A stretch of DNA of 64,000 nt from Lepas anatifera. Its lineage: Eukaryota; Arthropoda; Thecostraca; Lepadidae. The position numbers and the translations under genes are program-made. The notes beneath the pieces were generated by a model. That model ran no database searches, was not told the DNA's origin, and worked only from the letters and a program-made list of their open reading frames with translations. Every line of letters begins with the position of its first letter. Position 1 is the stretch's first letter. The stretch is from positions 1,908,501-1,972,500 of the forward strand of contig JAOTON010001351.1 of the NCBI GenBank assembly GCA_034440635.1. Direction: 5' to 3'. Positions 32,760 to 44,980 of this stretch are shown here, in pieces.

Positions 32760-33330
32760 TGTACGATCGAAGGGATTTTTAAATGTCATCCACCAGATTT
32801 TGTGCCAAGACTCACGTTCTTCATAAGGGTTTCCCAAATTAAATATCTTGCTAATAATTTCCAAACAACTGTGCCGCACTAGAGAGGCTAGAAATCAGCG
32901 AATACAAGAAAGTCAATAAATGAATCCGCTGTAATCAAGGTCCTAAGACGCGGCATCGCACGTGCTAGCACTTCAGGCAAGCCTAGCTTGCTGATTTTAC
33001 GAGCCTGTGCTCCCGTCCGAATGAATGAGGTATTAGAGATGTCAATCAAAAAGCACACCTTAGGTTTGCCACGGTCTTAGGCAGATTCAGCTGATTCGCG
33101 AAGTGCCTGATATTACATTTGTTGATGGTAAATGCTGCGAGCTTGGATTGTCAGAGATGCAAATTATTGGCTCTTTGACCCAGTGATCCGAAAAAGGAAT
33201 ATTCCCTGCCACTTAAACATGGAGTCAAGTTATATTTCTTTCACATAAAATACATACTGACTTCGACATTTAAAAGTGGCTAGGCAGTGCCTAATGTGCC
33301 TCTATGGAAGCGCCGCCATTGGCTTCGACC
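32760..33330. repeat. interspersed repeat, inverted partner at 44030-44980
   Basis: The words AGTGGCTAGGCAGTGCC..TGTGCCTCTATGGAAGCGCC and ACGTTCTTCATAAGGGTTTC recur in reverse complement at 44030-44110 and 44850-44880, with similar DNA between. Confidence 0.65.
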
Positions 33331-33838
33331 AAGTAAGTAATGGACGAACTATGTCGGCTTAAAATTTCTATAAGTTGCATAAAAGACCTGTGTTTTTGGA
33401 TGTGTGCTATCAGGGTTTATGCTTTGTGAATAAAGATGAGCGGTAATATTCCACAAAAAATGGGAGTTTTCTACAGATGAACATCAAGTAAGGCAATACC
33501 AGACAAGCTATTTCTTATAAAATCAGTGGACAAAATGCTTCCGTAGATTATGTCTTTAACAATTTATGTCACAAAAGCCAATATAAAAATGCAAATAAAA
33601 CATGTTGGTATGTCAAAAGTGAAGTGACCTAAATCCGTGCAGAAATCTAACTAGGGGGAGGTCGGTTTAGCCCGTACACAGCATTTGGCCCCTCCTAAAC
33701 GTTCGGCTAGGTATACAAAAGGCTGAATGTGTCCATACAAGTTTAGAGACCCTGTCTTCCTAAGGTACATGATTCTTCCACGCATAGAAACACCAGACAC
33801 TGTCGTGGAGACATTGGGATTGTCGTTTCCGATTTCAG

Positions 33839-34062
33839 TAGCAGGTGGGTCTCGCCACATAACCGATGGATCCTGTCGGGAAGTGGCGGAGGCCGGACGC
33901 GGAAGAGATCCGGTCTTCTGTGACGATGGCCGGCGATGCGGGCCTCACCCTATTGTCGTCCAGCCAACACCGGCTCAGGTCGCCACGGCACTGCCGCACG
34001 CAGCGAAAGCGGCTGCTGATGTCAGAAGGGGACTTTTATGGATCGCTTATACCTGCTAGCGT
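33839..34062 (+). CDS. candidate exon 2, small secreted Cys-containing protein
   Basis: TTTCCGATTTCAG precedes 33839. With the phase-1 exon at 32697 the joined product is MVNCASIVLLAVAGGSRHIT, then DGSCREV, VFCDDGRRCGPHPIVVQPTP, and ADVRRGLLWIAYTC followed by a stop at 34060-34062. Total about 86 residues with four cysteines after the signal and dibasic RR sites, a layout seen in secreted peptides and prohormones. A donor CAG|GTCGCC after 33978 (phase 0) would instead lead to further exons. Another open frame in the same DNA (ATG 33866, MDPVGKWRRPDAEE) is a competing reading. No family recognised. Confidence 0.35.
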
Positions 34063-34200
34063 CATCCATATCGGTGTATTTTAAACAGAATGGCCAGGAA
34101 GTAAGGCATGCCACGTGTAAATCCTTCAGATCTAGCTACACTGAAGGAAGATATGTGATTCAGCTGGCACTTGCAAAATGACTTGCACAACCTCCTTCCG

Positions 34201-34430
<230 letters not shown>

Positions 34431-34759
34431 TATGGTACACTGACTGAGAAACATTACAATGGCTGGACCGAGCCGGGCCTGGCCTGAGTGAAAACTGAAG
34501 CTATCGCTGTCGATAGAAAGTGCAAAGTTACAAACGTGTTTATTTTTGTAATCCCTACAACTTCGACAGCACATGATGTCAAAATCACATTTTGGCACCA
34601 AAGTGAAGTGAGAAGACTAGCAGAGGTTCGAATTGCGAAGACGTTTAGGGCAGCTCTTCCAAACTAATCGATTACATTTCGCTTAGCGTAGGAAGGGAGC
34701 CGCGGAAGTATGGCCATGAGATTTTTAGAGGACTGGAAAACCCCCAAAAGAATGCAGTT

Positions 34760-34948
34760 ATACACGCCTGAAGCATGGGTGGCGGACGGAGGAACCAGGA
34801 CATCGTGCCCCTTGGATGGACCAGGAGGCACCACCATTGAGGCGTCCGCCTTAAATCCGGGAGGATGGTGGTGAGGCGGTGCCTTGTCCGGAAATTCAAA
34901 AGAAACTACAGCGTTAGAAGATTGTTCCTGGGCGCTGATAACAGACAT
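34760..34948 (-). CDS. possible first exon, proline/histidine-rich N-terminus
   Basis: Minus-strand ATG at 34948 opens MSVISAQEQSSNAVVSFEFP, then a PHHHPPG segment and VPPGPSKGHDVLVPPSATHA. A possible donor (CAGGC|GTGTAT) lies near 34767. Composition resembles a disordered cytosolic N-terminus, but there is no second exon or homology that I can point to. Confidence 0.3.
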
Positions 34949-35570
34949 ACTCTAGCCTTGATGACACATAGTGCAGATATTTGGCGATTCTCACGCTCCA
35001 GTGCAGACGGACCACGGGTAGGTTGCTAGTGTTCTGTGGCGCAAGGAGCATGCTTGAATGGTGCCTAGTCTAACTTTTTGAGGTATTCTGTCAGATAAGC
35101 TTCAGCAAGAATTACTGTTGCTTTCGTCTGAACTCAACTTCCATATTATTAGAACTCGACATCGAGCCTTGTCCTTACACCCCACCCATTGCACAACTGA
35201 GCACGCGCTCGTCTTCCTATAAATGAAACCGCGAGCCGCACTGAAGTGTGCCTTCAGACCGGTGGTTTACCAGCCGACTGAGTGCTGTCCCCGGTCCGGC
35301 CTTTCGGCTGACCGTGCATGTATGAACAGTGCATGTGTGCATTGTCCCAGCCGATGCTCTCGCTTGCAAAAGGAACACATGCTGCCGTGGCTCACTCTGA
35401 ATCAGACATGTCTCCCTGCAGCCAACCAGGATTCCTTGAATGAGAAAGAAAGCTCCAGCTGCGGGAAGACAGGTGGGGCTTCTTCTCTGGCAACTGTCGG
35501 TCCCTTGCAGCCATCAGATACCCGCTGCAGAACTATTCGTGGGGAGCGGTGATGGGGCGCGAGCTCTCCC

Positions 35571-35715
35571 TCCCTGGGGGGGACCTACCACCGCCGCAGT
35601 GGCGCCCCTCCCTGGGGGACCTACCACCGCCGCAGTGGCGCCCCCTCCCTGGAGGACCTACCACCGCCGCAATGGTGCCCCCTCCCTGGGGGACCTACCA
35701 CCGCCGCAGTGGCGT
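35571..35715. repeat. 35-bp minisatellite, about 4 units
   Basis: Four units of the form TCCCTGGGGGACCTACC + ACCGCCGCAGTGGCGCC. The array ends at CAGTGGCGTAGCCAGGG, a hAT-terminus-like word. Confidence 0.9.
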
Positions 35716-36350
35716 AGCCAGGGTCTCTAAACTGGTATGGACACATTCAGCCTCTTGCGTACCCAGCCGAACGTTTGGAAGGGGCCAAGTGCTGTGTGCG
35801 GGCCCAACCGACCTCCCCATATTTACATTGCTACACGGGCCCAGGTCAGTTCATTTTTTTACATTCCAACATATTTTATTTGAATTTTTTTATATTAGCT
35901 TTTGCAACATAAATTGTTAAAGACATAACCTACGGAAACATCTTGTCCACCGATTTTATAAGAAATAGTTTGTCTGGTATTGCCTTACTTGTTGTTCATC
36001 GGAAAAAACTACAATTTTTGTGGAATATTACCGCTCATCTTTATTCATAAAGCATAAACCCTGATAGCACACATCCGAATACCCAGGGCTTTTATGCGAC
36101 TTATATAAATTTTAAGCCGGCATAGTTCGCCTATTACTTACTTGGTCGAAGCAGATCAGCATGCAACCAATTTTGTCGTCTTACACGGCTGTCTCTGCTG
36201 CTGGATTTATCAACTATTTCATTATCGTGAACTATGTCATCGGACTATTTGTCAAGAGCACCGCATTTAGCATACGCCAAAAATGTCTATACATGGGAAG
36301 GGAAGATATATAAGAAAATTAGCTTATAACTATCTTTATATCTTTCCCAG

Positions 36351-36400
36351 TGTCAGAAGCCGGGGACATTCCATACATGTTTGAGAGGATCTCCAAACTG
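36351..36400 (+). CDS. exon a of a candidate host gene (phase 1 to 0)
   Basis: TATCTTTCCCAG precedes and GTAGGG follows. The exon encodes (x)SEAGDIPYMFERISKL with one base borrowed from an upstream exon. The end is in phase 0, matching the next exon at 37215. A possible 51-bp upstream exon at 35422-35472 (ANQDSLNEKESSSCGKT) ends in the required phase 1 but is much weaker. Confidence 0.5.
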
Positions 36401-36783
36401 GTAGGGAGAGTGTCCCTATAGTGGTGGCTACGCCCCTTCTCCGCCGCTGCCCGCGAGCCGATGGCCCCAGGCGATCTGGGGAGGCGGCGGCCGAGCGGGC
36501 GGCCGACGGGATGGCGATGCCAGTCGGGAAGTAATCGAGTGAGAAGAACGTGGCCGTTTGGCCAGCACGCATTTCCGTATCGGTATAATGAAAGCAACAC
36601 GCCAGGCTCCGCTGATTGGCCTGATGTCTGTTGATAATTCGACTGCATCCAGAGGTGCAGACCCGTCGTTAATTCTGAGTAAAACGACCGTGCTTTGATC
36701 TCTCTGTTAGAATTCTGTGAGTTTTTGGAAAAAATGATTTGTATTAAAGATTTTCTGGATGTCACAGATCTGATGGATCAACA

Positions 36784-37195
36784 TTGATTTCTTGCCCAGA
36801 ACCACTGCTGGTAGGCGGTGACTCTGCTGTGGTAGGCAGTGACCCTGCTGTGGAAGACAGTGACCCTGCTATGGTAGGCAGTGACCCTGTTGTGATAGGC
36901 AGTGACCCTGATGTGGTAGGCAGTGACCCTGATGTGATAAGCAGTGACCCTGCTGTGTTAGGCAGTGACCCTGATGTGATAAGCAGTGACCCTGCTGTGT
37001 TAGGCAGTGACCCTGATGTGGTAGGCAGTGACCCTGCTGTGTTAGGCAGTGGCCCTGATGTGGTAGGCAGTGACCCTGCTGTGTTAGGCAGTGACCCTGG
37101 TGTGAAAAGTAGTGACCCTGCTGTGTTAGGCAGTGGCCCTGATGTGGTAGGCAGTGACCCTGCTGTGGAAGACAGTGACCCCGCTGTGTTGCCGG
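36784..37195. repeat. 21-bp minisatellite in an intron
   Basis: About 18 units of GTAGGCAGTGACCCTGCTGTG type. The unit length keeps a frame open (VGSDPAV/VGSDPDV heptads, 295 codons), but this frame does not match the exon at 37215, which starts 20 bp after the array. I read it as an intronic tandem repeat. Confidence 0.9.
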
Positions 37196-37214
37196 CCGGC
37201 CAGCTGTCCTTCAG

Positions 37215-37385
37215 GGAACGGCGGCCTGGATGCCTTTCGCCAGCAGCAGCAGCAGTCAGACCCTGTCCATCGGAAACCTCTCTCCCGAGCAGAGCGCACT
37301 GCTGCAGACGCTCTGGACACAGATCTTCTTCTCAGTGCCGGACACCGAGGTGGACTTCCTGCTGCAGGCTGAGCGGGCGGGGCCG
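37215..37385 (+). CDS. exon b of the candidate host gene (phase 0 to 0)
   Basis: CAGCTGTCCTTCAG precedes. The exon encodes GTAAWMPFASSSSSQ, then LSIGNLSPEQSALLQTLWTQ and FFSVPDTEVDFLLQAERAGP, followed by CCG|GTATCA. LSPEQ..LLQTLW is reminiscent of the helix that opens CRAL-TRIO/Sec14-type proteins, but this is weak. An alternative donor at 37426 (GCAG|GTGCAC) would give phase 1 and does not match the next exon. Strongly G/C-biased third positions support coding. Confidence 0.55.
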
Positions 37386-37647
37386 GTATCACCGGACACA
37401 GACGGTCGCAACGTCACCCAGGCAGGTGCACGAGGCCGCTGCCTCTCCTCCGCAGGCACTGCTGGGGCTCACCTCAACACCATGTGTCCAGCTCATTTCA
37501 CACTGCCAGCTCGTTTCTTATTGGGATAGATTCTGGGGTAGCGGCTTGAGCCCGAGTCTGTCGCGTGGGAACCTTGGCCTGCTAACGACTTCACCCCCCC
37601 CTTACAGTTTCTTCTCAGCTAGGCCTCAAGAAAGCAATAACCTAAGG

Positions 37648-37907
37648 CAGCGGCGGATCCAGGATTACTGATGGGGGAGGGGACAAATGGTCGGGGGTGG
37701 AGGGGAGCGCCACTTTTGGACAACTAACCTATCAGGCGGGTGGCAAATCCTATCGTAGAGGCGCCGATACTGGCATCCAAGGGGAAAGGTGGGGTTGGGT
37801 AGTGACTTTTCAGGAGGGCGGCAGGGACCGTTCAGGGGGTGCTGTGACACTTTCAGGGATCGATTGGGATGGGGAGAAGTGTCCCTTACGCCCTGGATCC
37901 GCCTGTG
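37648..37907. mobile_element. hAT-type MITE, family L copy 4
   Basis: CAGCGGCGGATCCAGG ... CCCTGGATCCGCCTGTG, flanked by ACCTAAGG and ATCTAAGG (7 of 8). It lies in the intron between exons b and c of the candidate host gene. Confidence 0.8.
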
Positions 37908-38508
37908 ATCTAAGGGGCTCCAATGGAACTCCAAAGAGTGATAGTAACTTATGAGTAACGCCAGAATGCCTTTCATGTAAACAGAGCTTAATTACGCACC
38001 ATCTAGCCTTGACCTGGAGAGACACCGACCTGCTACGGGCATATTAACCTGTTTCGAGCATTTCTACCCTCCATTTTTTAAACATGAAGTAGCTATATTA
38101 TCAGAAAGGCAAAGCCAGTCAGCTTGACTCGCTTCTATTCTACCCTGTCAGGGTGCCTATAGTAAGTGCATAGCCGGAGACTGTTCCGAGGCAATGGCGG
38201 AGGAGGCTCGAGCACCTCCCCCGAAATGAAGTCCTAGATCCGCCACTGCTTGACCCGATGAAACACCCTACTAGTCTGCATTATTTCATTTGCTTATATT
38301 TCCATATATGTATTTACCAGTTTTTACTGTAGCTTTTCACAGTTTTATATTCATAGTTTCACTTCACAGTTTGCTTTCTGGGCTAGAATGTTAAAAATTA
38401 ATTTTGCAAAGGCCACTACGATTATTGCAGCTGCTGCACAAAATAAATAAGTATGATTTTACATATCCAGTGTTGGTGAGTATGTGCACTCTCACACACT
38501 CTCTGCAG

Positions 38509-38637
38509 GCATGGGAGGCGGCTGCCACCGTCGGAGGCATGCCGCAGGGCATGGTGCGGCCAATGCCCGTGGATCACGTGACACAAGACGACCCGCTCTG
38601 GGAGGTATACACCCAGGAAATCGAACACCACAAGCAG
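38509..38637 (+). CDS. exon c of the candidate host gene (phase 0 to 0)
   Basis: CTCTCTGCAG precedes and CAG|GTAAAC follows. The 43 codons read AWEAAATVGGMPQGMVRPMP, VDHVTQDDPLWEVYTQEIEH, HKQ. The combination of a strong acceptor, a strong donor, exact phase and coding-like composition is the best evidence for a real gene here. I do not recognise the family. Confidence 0.65.
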
Positions 38638-39119
38638 GTAAACAGTGGAGGCGAACCCAAACACGATCAAAATGTTCCCCTTCGGGTAGAAATCAGCAAA
38701 GAATACCGTCCCCTTCCTATAAGAGGAATCAATCACGCAGTATCCGCTTGTCACTTCAAATCTGTCCATTGCAAGCCACACTGACACCGCAACTTGCCGC
38801 GCAAAACATCTTTAACTGTATTTCTGTCTGGGGCGGACTTCGCCTACCTCTCATGTTTTTTTCCAGGATATCTGAAGAACGGTTTGTGATAGACTTTTGA
38901 AACCTTCTGACTTTTCTAAAAATAAATCGGGCAGATCCCCGGGAAGGTATGACACTATATATTTACCAGAGCGATAGCTCAGTATTTATTCAGGGGGATT
39001 TATTCGAAGGTTTTGAAGGTAAATGAAGGTTTTCAGTCATTTCTTCTGAACTAATGAAGATAGAGAAAAATAATCCATTAGACCATTAGAATCCTCGCAG
39101 CAAGCCGAATCAAATGATG

Positions 39120-40170
39120 TATAATATGACCTGGCTAGGTAAAATCAGGTCAAATCTAGGATTCGACCGGACCTGAGATTAGATCAAGGTCATTGGCGAA
39201 CGCCTCGAGGGCTCCCAGAATTGCTCTCGGGGCCTCAATAGTTGGTTTCGCGGCCCCCGAATATATGAAATTAATATGCAGGCACATATGATTCAGTTTT
39301 CAGATAGTTAACGCTCAATAAAAGAAAACTTGCGCGCGCCTCTCCCCCAGCGGGAACCCCGAAGCTTACATCCTCCTCACCCTCGAGGATATTGTAGATC
39401 TGGCCCTGCATTTTTTAAATTTAATTTGAAAATCTTTCACGTTCACGAACCCGGCGTTGCCTGGGCTTTCCGTACCCAACATCACCTGGGGTTCCGATCG
39501 GACCCCTCCCACGATTTCGGGAACCGGAGGTGGTACGGAAAAACAAATTGAAATGGTGCTGCGCTTTACCGTCTTGCAATCAAAATCTGTGTTTGAGCCA
39601 TATCCGTTGACCCGTTAGGTTAGGGTATATTTTATAATTCTGGAACCATTGGACCTAGAACAAAGTCAAAGACATCAATGTGCTTGTCTTAACACAAGGA
39701 TTCGAATGATATGCAGCATGGCCGTAGAAGGTTTAATCGTGACCTCGACCTCAGGTCAAAGTTCAATAATGATCTTTCAGGATGATGCTGCACATCATCG
39801 AAATACCTGGGTCATGCTCGTCACTGTGATACCAAATTTATTGTTGTATCTTTTCTCGTTCAAAAAGTATGAACGTAAGCAATCTCGAAAACCATTACCT
39901 TTGGTGACCTGTGGTGACCTTGTTATTCCCCTGACCTCAAAATGGATATTCTGGTTATGTCAATCTTATGTTAGCAGACTAAAATCGCCCTACATAGTTT
40001 TATAAATTACGTCATAACTCGTTGACCTCAAGCCAATTTCTTAGCAGAAACTGTCAAATGGATCAGCCTAAAGTTACACAAAAGTAACGCACCTCTCATT
40101 TAAATCGGCTAGGAATCATTCGCGAAAAACCAAGGGGTCCGATCCAGCCCCCTTACCAAGTGGAGAAGGT
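39120..40170. mobile_element. AGGTCA-rich repeat F, partial
   Basis: Holds many GACCT/AGGTCA words. Its right part (40080-40150, ACCTCTCATTTAAATCGGC..GGGGTCCGATC) is inverted with respect to 41030-41100. Probably two decayed, oppositely oriented copies of one family lying in introns of the candidate host gene. Confidence 0.45.
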
Positions 40171-40532
40171 TTAAATACAAAACATCCCCCGGGCCTAAAA
40201 GGGACCTGTCCCGAGTCTAACATCCGCCAACTTTCTTTAAGGAAGTCAGTATCAGCGCCTGGTCCGGTTACTGAAAACGAATATTTGGTCCAAAATCCTT
40301 AACTTGCACCGGTACAAGGATGAGTACCCCTTGGCCTTCCCTCCCCCTCCTGCGTTTTCACTATATTTTTATATCTATATAATAAAGAATATTTTTTTGC
40401 TCTACAGACCCAGTGTTAACACCTTTTTTTAAACTATCCGGCGTTTGGGGGGTCAAAGATAGTTTGGCTCACCCTCCAGCGCCAGTGCTTTGGGGAGCCA
40501 TGGCCGGAATGGCCCCCTGCGTCCGCCAATGA

Positions 40533-40533
40533 T

Positions 40534-40591
<58 letters not shown>
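40533..40591. repeat. (TA)n microsatellite
   Basis: TA run directly after the word CCCCCTGCGTCCGCCAATG. A near-identical word ends a repeat at about 50320-50330, suggesting that an element inserted at a TA tract. Confidence 0.95.
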
Positions 40592-40594
<3 letters not shown>

Positions 40595-40811
40595 AGAATC
40601 AATACAGAATTTATAGCAATTTTATACAGAATTCAATACAGAATTTTACAGCATCAAATTCCATCTTCATTCTAAAGTCTGTGCAGTCAACGAACCAACA
40701 ATACCCCTTCAGGAAACGGAAAAGTTGTAATTTTTAAATTACTGCTTAAAATCACCACTGAACACACAAATATAGGCACTTACATCTGTACATCTGTACC
40801 ATGATCGACAG

Positions 40812-40926
40812 TACAGCGGAGGCGTGATGGCCAGGAGCAGTAGGTACCCGGAGGTCAACCAGAAGCACCTGGAGGCCATGCTGAAGAAGGTGTTCCAGCA
40901 CGTGCGCTCGGACGAAACCAATTCGG
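40812..40926 (+). CDS. exon d of the candidate host gene (phase 0 to 1)
   Basis: CATGATCGACAG precedes and TCGG|GTAAGG follows. The exon reads YSGGVMARSSRYPEVNQKHL, EAMLKKVFQHVRSDETNS, an amphipathic, charged helix-like segment, with one base over. The phase matches exon c. No further exon is visible before TTAA element A2; the gene probably continues beyond repeats that I cannot resolve. Confidence 0.6.
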
Positions 40927-41393
40927 GTAAGGTCTAACACTTCCGGGAGGCGCCGGATAAAAAGCCCATAAAGCTTCATTGATAAGGTGAATGGATGAAA
41001 AACATTAACCCACCGCCACCTGAGGCGTGGGGGCCCGATCGGACCCCTGGATTTTTTGCGAATTATTCCAAGTCTATTCAAATGAGACGCGCGGCGTCAC
41101 TTAGCAGGCCTCTACGGTAATCAATAGGGCTGATCAGATTTCAACTTTTGTCAAAAAGTATGGGTGCTCAGGGCTAATCTGACTCTCTGAAGCATATGAT
41201 ATTATTTTAGCAGCATCTAAGTTGATCTCGGGGTTTCGCAAACCGCTTAAAGCTTGGCCTTTTTGGCGGATATTTGGCTCCATGTGCATGTGACTGCCGT
41301 GGCGGCCGTCAGCATTTGTTGTGCATCATGCTAAGACTTTGGTGTGCATATGCCAAACATTATTGCTGGTGCCGCTGTGGAGGTTAACCCTCG

Positions 41394-42414
41394 CCCCACC
41401 GGGGGCCATCGATGGCCCCCCTAAGGTTTTTCCGGGATAGCAGAAAAACGCCGAGGCGCAGCACCGCGGTTGAGGGCTCTACCTCTCACTGCATCATTTT
41501 CCCATCATCCCTGAAATTTTTTACCCCGGGTCACCCAAGGTCAGGTCACCAGACGAGGTCAACCAAGGTCACCTCACTTCACCTTTAGAGCTCTGTAAGA
41601 GCTACATTTCAAAGTCGATCGATTTGAAACTTCCTACACTTCATGACCCCTCCAGGGTCTACAAGGTGTATATCCGGGATTTTTCAATTTCGTGCCCTGA
41701 GGTCAGGTCACGAGGCGACCTCTCCCATTGGAAAAGCATGGGGAAAAGCTATTTCATGATATAAAAGCCACAAAAATGATTGCAAATACTCAGACTGCTC
41801 AGAACAGCGTTTTTGGACACCCTTTCACGGATCCCAGGGGTCATATTTGCCCTTTGACTTTTCCAAGGTCATCCAAGGTCACCAGAGGTCACAAACAGTA
41901 TTTTGACAATAACTTTTGACCTAATTGAGCTAGAGCGGTGAAACAAACACCATCGTGTTTGTCTTGTCACTGGCTTTCATTTGATATACGGCAAGGTCAC
42001 TTTTTGACCTTTCGTGACCTCAGGTCATATTAGGTCACGAGGTGACCTCTGGCGGTCAAACCACTGGCGGGAGGTCTTTACGTTCCACATAGCGGAAAAA
42101 GTACTGGCAATTTGCTATCAAATGTACGTTACCAGGCCTCAATAGCTCTAATGACATAAGAGTTATGCCCAGTTTGCTTAATCATTGCATATTTGAGTGA
42201 AAATAGCCGATCTTGACCTAATTTGACCTCTGGAGGTCAAACCATTGACCTGAGCACTAAAACATGCGAAGTAATTTCTTACTGAATTCACGCGAGCTTT
42301 CTATTGCACTTTGCAGATTTGCGCTAACGCCCATATTTTCGGAGTTAGAGGGGGGCCATCGATGGCCCCCGGTGGGCGAAGGTGGCGCCGGACCACCGGT
42401 GGGGCGCGCGTTAA
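41394..42414 (+). mobile_element. TTAA element A2
   Basis: TTAA-CCCTCGCCCCACC ... GGTGGGGCGCGCG-TTAA with both TTAA copies intact. GGGGGCCATCGATGGCCCCC lies near each end. Very similar to A1 along its length. No coding frame. AGGTCA hexamers fill the interior. Confidence 0.88.
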
Positions 42415-42534
42415 TGTATGTACATAGGGGAAGGGGTAGTATAGGCGGATCTAGGCCAAACGTTTGTGGAGAGGGGGACGCAACCAGGAAAAGTCGTGAA
42501 AACTGTATTTTTAAGAAAACCCTTTCAAATTTTC

Positions 42535-42991
42535 TTAAAGGGAATGTGGCACCTTCACAACGTGATTTTAACTGAGATAGCCAAGTTGTAAAGCAGGTCG
42601 GAAAACCCCGTACTCCATATTTCATTTGTCTTGGAACTCGATATTTCCGTAGAAAAAAGCTAAAACCTACCTGACACCAGCCCCCCTCAGCCCCCGTCGC
42701 CGGCGGCCATTGTTGTGAGCTACTGGTGTGACAACGTATGCTGACGTCACGATGAGCATCAGCCAGTCGAAGCCCTTAAAGCCTTTCAAGTATGGTAGTG
42801 GTTGCCAGATCGTGACATCATCCACAGGCTGATATTTATTTCTTTTTCGAGAGGAGTATTTTTAAAAACTAAATATTGAGCTTGTTGTACATTTTTCAGA
42901 GAAATCGTGAGTGGTTTCATTATTTTTGACTAAAAGTACGCCTAATAACACTAAATTCCAGGATTCAACCAAGGTGCCACATTCCCTTTAA
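42535..42991 (+). mobile_element. TTAA MITE family G, copy 3
   Basis: TTAA-AGGGAATGTGGCACCTTC ... AAGGTGCCACATTCCCT-TTAA with both target sites intact. It sits inside a hAT-like repeat that starts TAGGCGGATCTAGG near 42441 and ends GGGTCCGCCTCTTG near 43060. TGACGTCACGATGAGCATCAG lies in its middle. Confidence 0.88.
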
Positions 42992-43771
42992 AATAGATAA
43001 AATTTGGTAACTTTGGGAGGGGTATGGCCGGATTACTCCCCCTCTTGGGTCCGCCTCTTGAGGTTAGCGGGTGTGGGGGTAGAGGAAGTTTGGTGTTAAA
43101 AATGCGTATGCTCAGAACCATGTCATGACGGATATCAGGCAGCTTCATTTTACAAAGAAACATAATTTGAAGTTTCTGAAGCCAGCATCTTATTTCTACC
43201 AGTTAACACTTCTAAAGTAAAATCAACGTGAAGCCACTGCAATTATAGTCAGCTGTTTCAGTAACCTGAGCGGTCATCCTTTCTACAGTCACTATCTATA
43301 GCGATCCAAAAAATACGCTTGTCGAGAAAAGTGATCCTCTTGCGATGGTCATCTCCCACCTTTACCGAAGCTCTCGTTCCTTCTTTGTGACATGGATGAG
43401 GTACAGTATGATGGCGACGCCTCATAGGACGTTGGAACGGGGGGGGGCAGTGGGGACAGCTGCCCCCAACTTTTGGAACAAAATGTTTCCGAAAAATCAC
43501 CCTACACCAACCGAATTCATATGTTTCAAAGTAAAATATTTATTCATAAATTTTCTGTCACGCGCTGCTGCCCCCGTTACTTTGGTGCACTTGTGATATG
43601 TTTCAACTGATCGCTCACTCTCCAGTTAGGCCGCGTTTGCTGCGGGTTGATCCGCTGATTGCAACCCGCAGATTTGCAGATCTTATAGGTAAATCCAATG
43701 AAACTGGTGGAGGTAATTTTGCATCCCACTTTTTTCATGTTTTTTTCTTTATAAGTTGCAGACACTTCCAC
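42992..43771. other. no gene recognised
   Basis: The first 70 bp finish the hAT-like host of G3. The rest shows short overlapping frames without domains. Confidence 0.4.
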
Positions 43772-43950
43772 GGGGGCGCGGTAGTGGAGTGGTCAGCGTA
43801 GCTGTCTGCCACGTAGCCGACCCGGGTTCAAGGCCCGGCGGCTTCCCTGAACAAGGAGCAAGCTGGCTCCCGAGAAACCCTTCCAACAGGGAAAGAGTTG
43901 GCGATGCCATATGACCCTGGCAGTTGTGCGTCGATAAGCCCCAAAAATCT
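43772..43950 (+). mobile_element. tRNA-headed SINE S1
   Basis: A box GGTAGTGGAGTGGTCAGCG, B box GGTTCAAGGCC (about 43825), body ACAAGGAGCAAGCTGGCTCCC, then tail GAGTTGGCGATGCCATATGA..CTGGCAGTTGTGCGTCGATAAG and a T-rich end. Closely related to S2. Confidence 0.85.
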
Positions 43951-44029
43951 TTTTTATTCAGACACTTCCACAAAATTAAGGTGGCTTTTCAAGCGCCGTC
44001 GTAGTGTATGAAGCTAGTTAATTTCTCGA

Positions 44030-44980
44030 TACATAGCAGTGGCGGCGCTTCCATAGAGGCACAATGGGTACTGCCTAGCTCCTGTTAAATGTCGATTCTT
44101 ATTTAATGAAAAATAAATATAAGTCGACTCTATGTTACAAAGAATCTAAGTTTGACTCTAAGTTACAGAAAATATTCCTTTTTTGGATGACTGGGTCAAA
44201 AAGCCGATGATTTGCATCGCTGACAGTCCACGTTGGCAGCTCATGCCGTCAACAACTGAGAGATAAGGCATTTAGTGATTCCGCTAAATCTGCCTAACCC
44301 AAGATACCTCTACTTAAAGGTACGTTGAAGAGGAATTCCTCCACCATTGAGCCGTGTGTTTAACTGCTGCTAATGGCTCTTCCCGCTTACTAATTTGTGA
44401 GAATACACGGTAATCAAGTTTATCCCAAATGGAATGAATAATCATCCCATTTTCAATTCTGAGCCTCCTTTTGCAAGAATTTGGATATCTTATCATTTAA
44501 TTTTCCCATGTTATATGCTGCGAGGTGTGACGTCACATCTGGTGCTCTGCACTTGCTGTTGGAGGGGGCTGTGCCTACCCCGTGGCAGATTTAACGTGTG
44601 CTTTTTTACTGACATCTCTAAAACCACATTCATTCGGACGAGAGTACTGACTCATTAAATCAGCAAACTAAGCAGGCCTTAGCAACTCTTTAGTGCGGCA
44701 TTTGGAGCACGTGCGATGCCACGTCTTAGGACCGTGATTACAGAAGATTCTTGATTCGTGATTTATTGACATTCTTGTACTCGTGGATTTCTATCCTTCA
44801 CTAAAGCAGGACAGTTATCATATAATTATTAGCCAGATATTTGATTTGTGAAACCCTTATGAAGGACGTGAGTCATGGCGCAAAATCTGGTGTATGAAAT
44901 GTAAAAAATCCGTTCACAAATCAATCCTACGCGAGAAATTGGACGTCATAAGAAATGAAGTGCCGAAGCCGTCCTTGAAA
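44030..44980. repeat. interspersed repeat, inverted partner of 32760-33330
   Basis: Starts GCAGTGGCGGCGCTTCCATAG..GGCACAAT and ends near CTTATGAAGGACGTGAGTC, both reverse-complementary to the partner. No ORF of note. Confidence 0.6.

Noticed and set aside
35422..35472. Extra exon (ANQDSLNEKESSSCGKT) upstream of the 36351 exon
   Set aside because: Phase fits, but it is only 51 bp and the donor context is weak; kept only as a possibility in the exon a entry.
36784..37671. 295-codon frame with VGSDPAV heptads
   Set aside because: Built from a 21-bp array; downstream of the array it overlaps a better-supported exon in a different frame.
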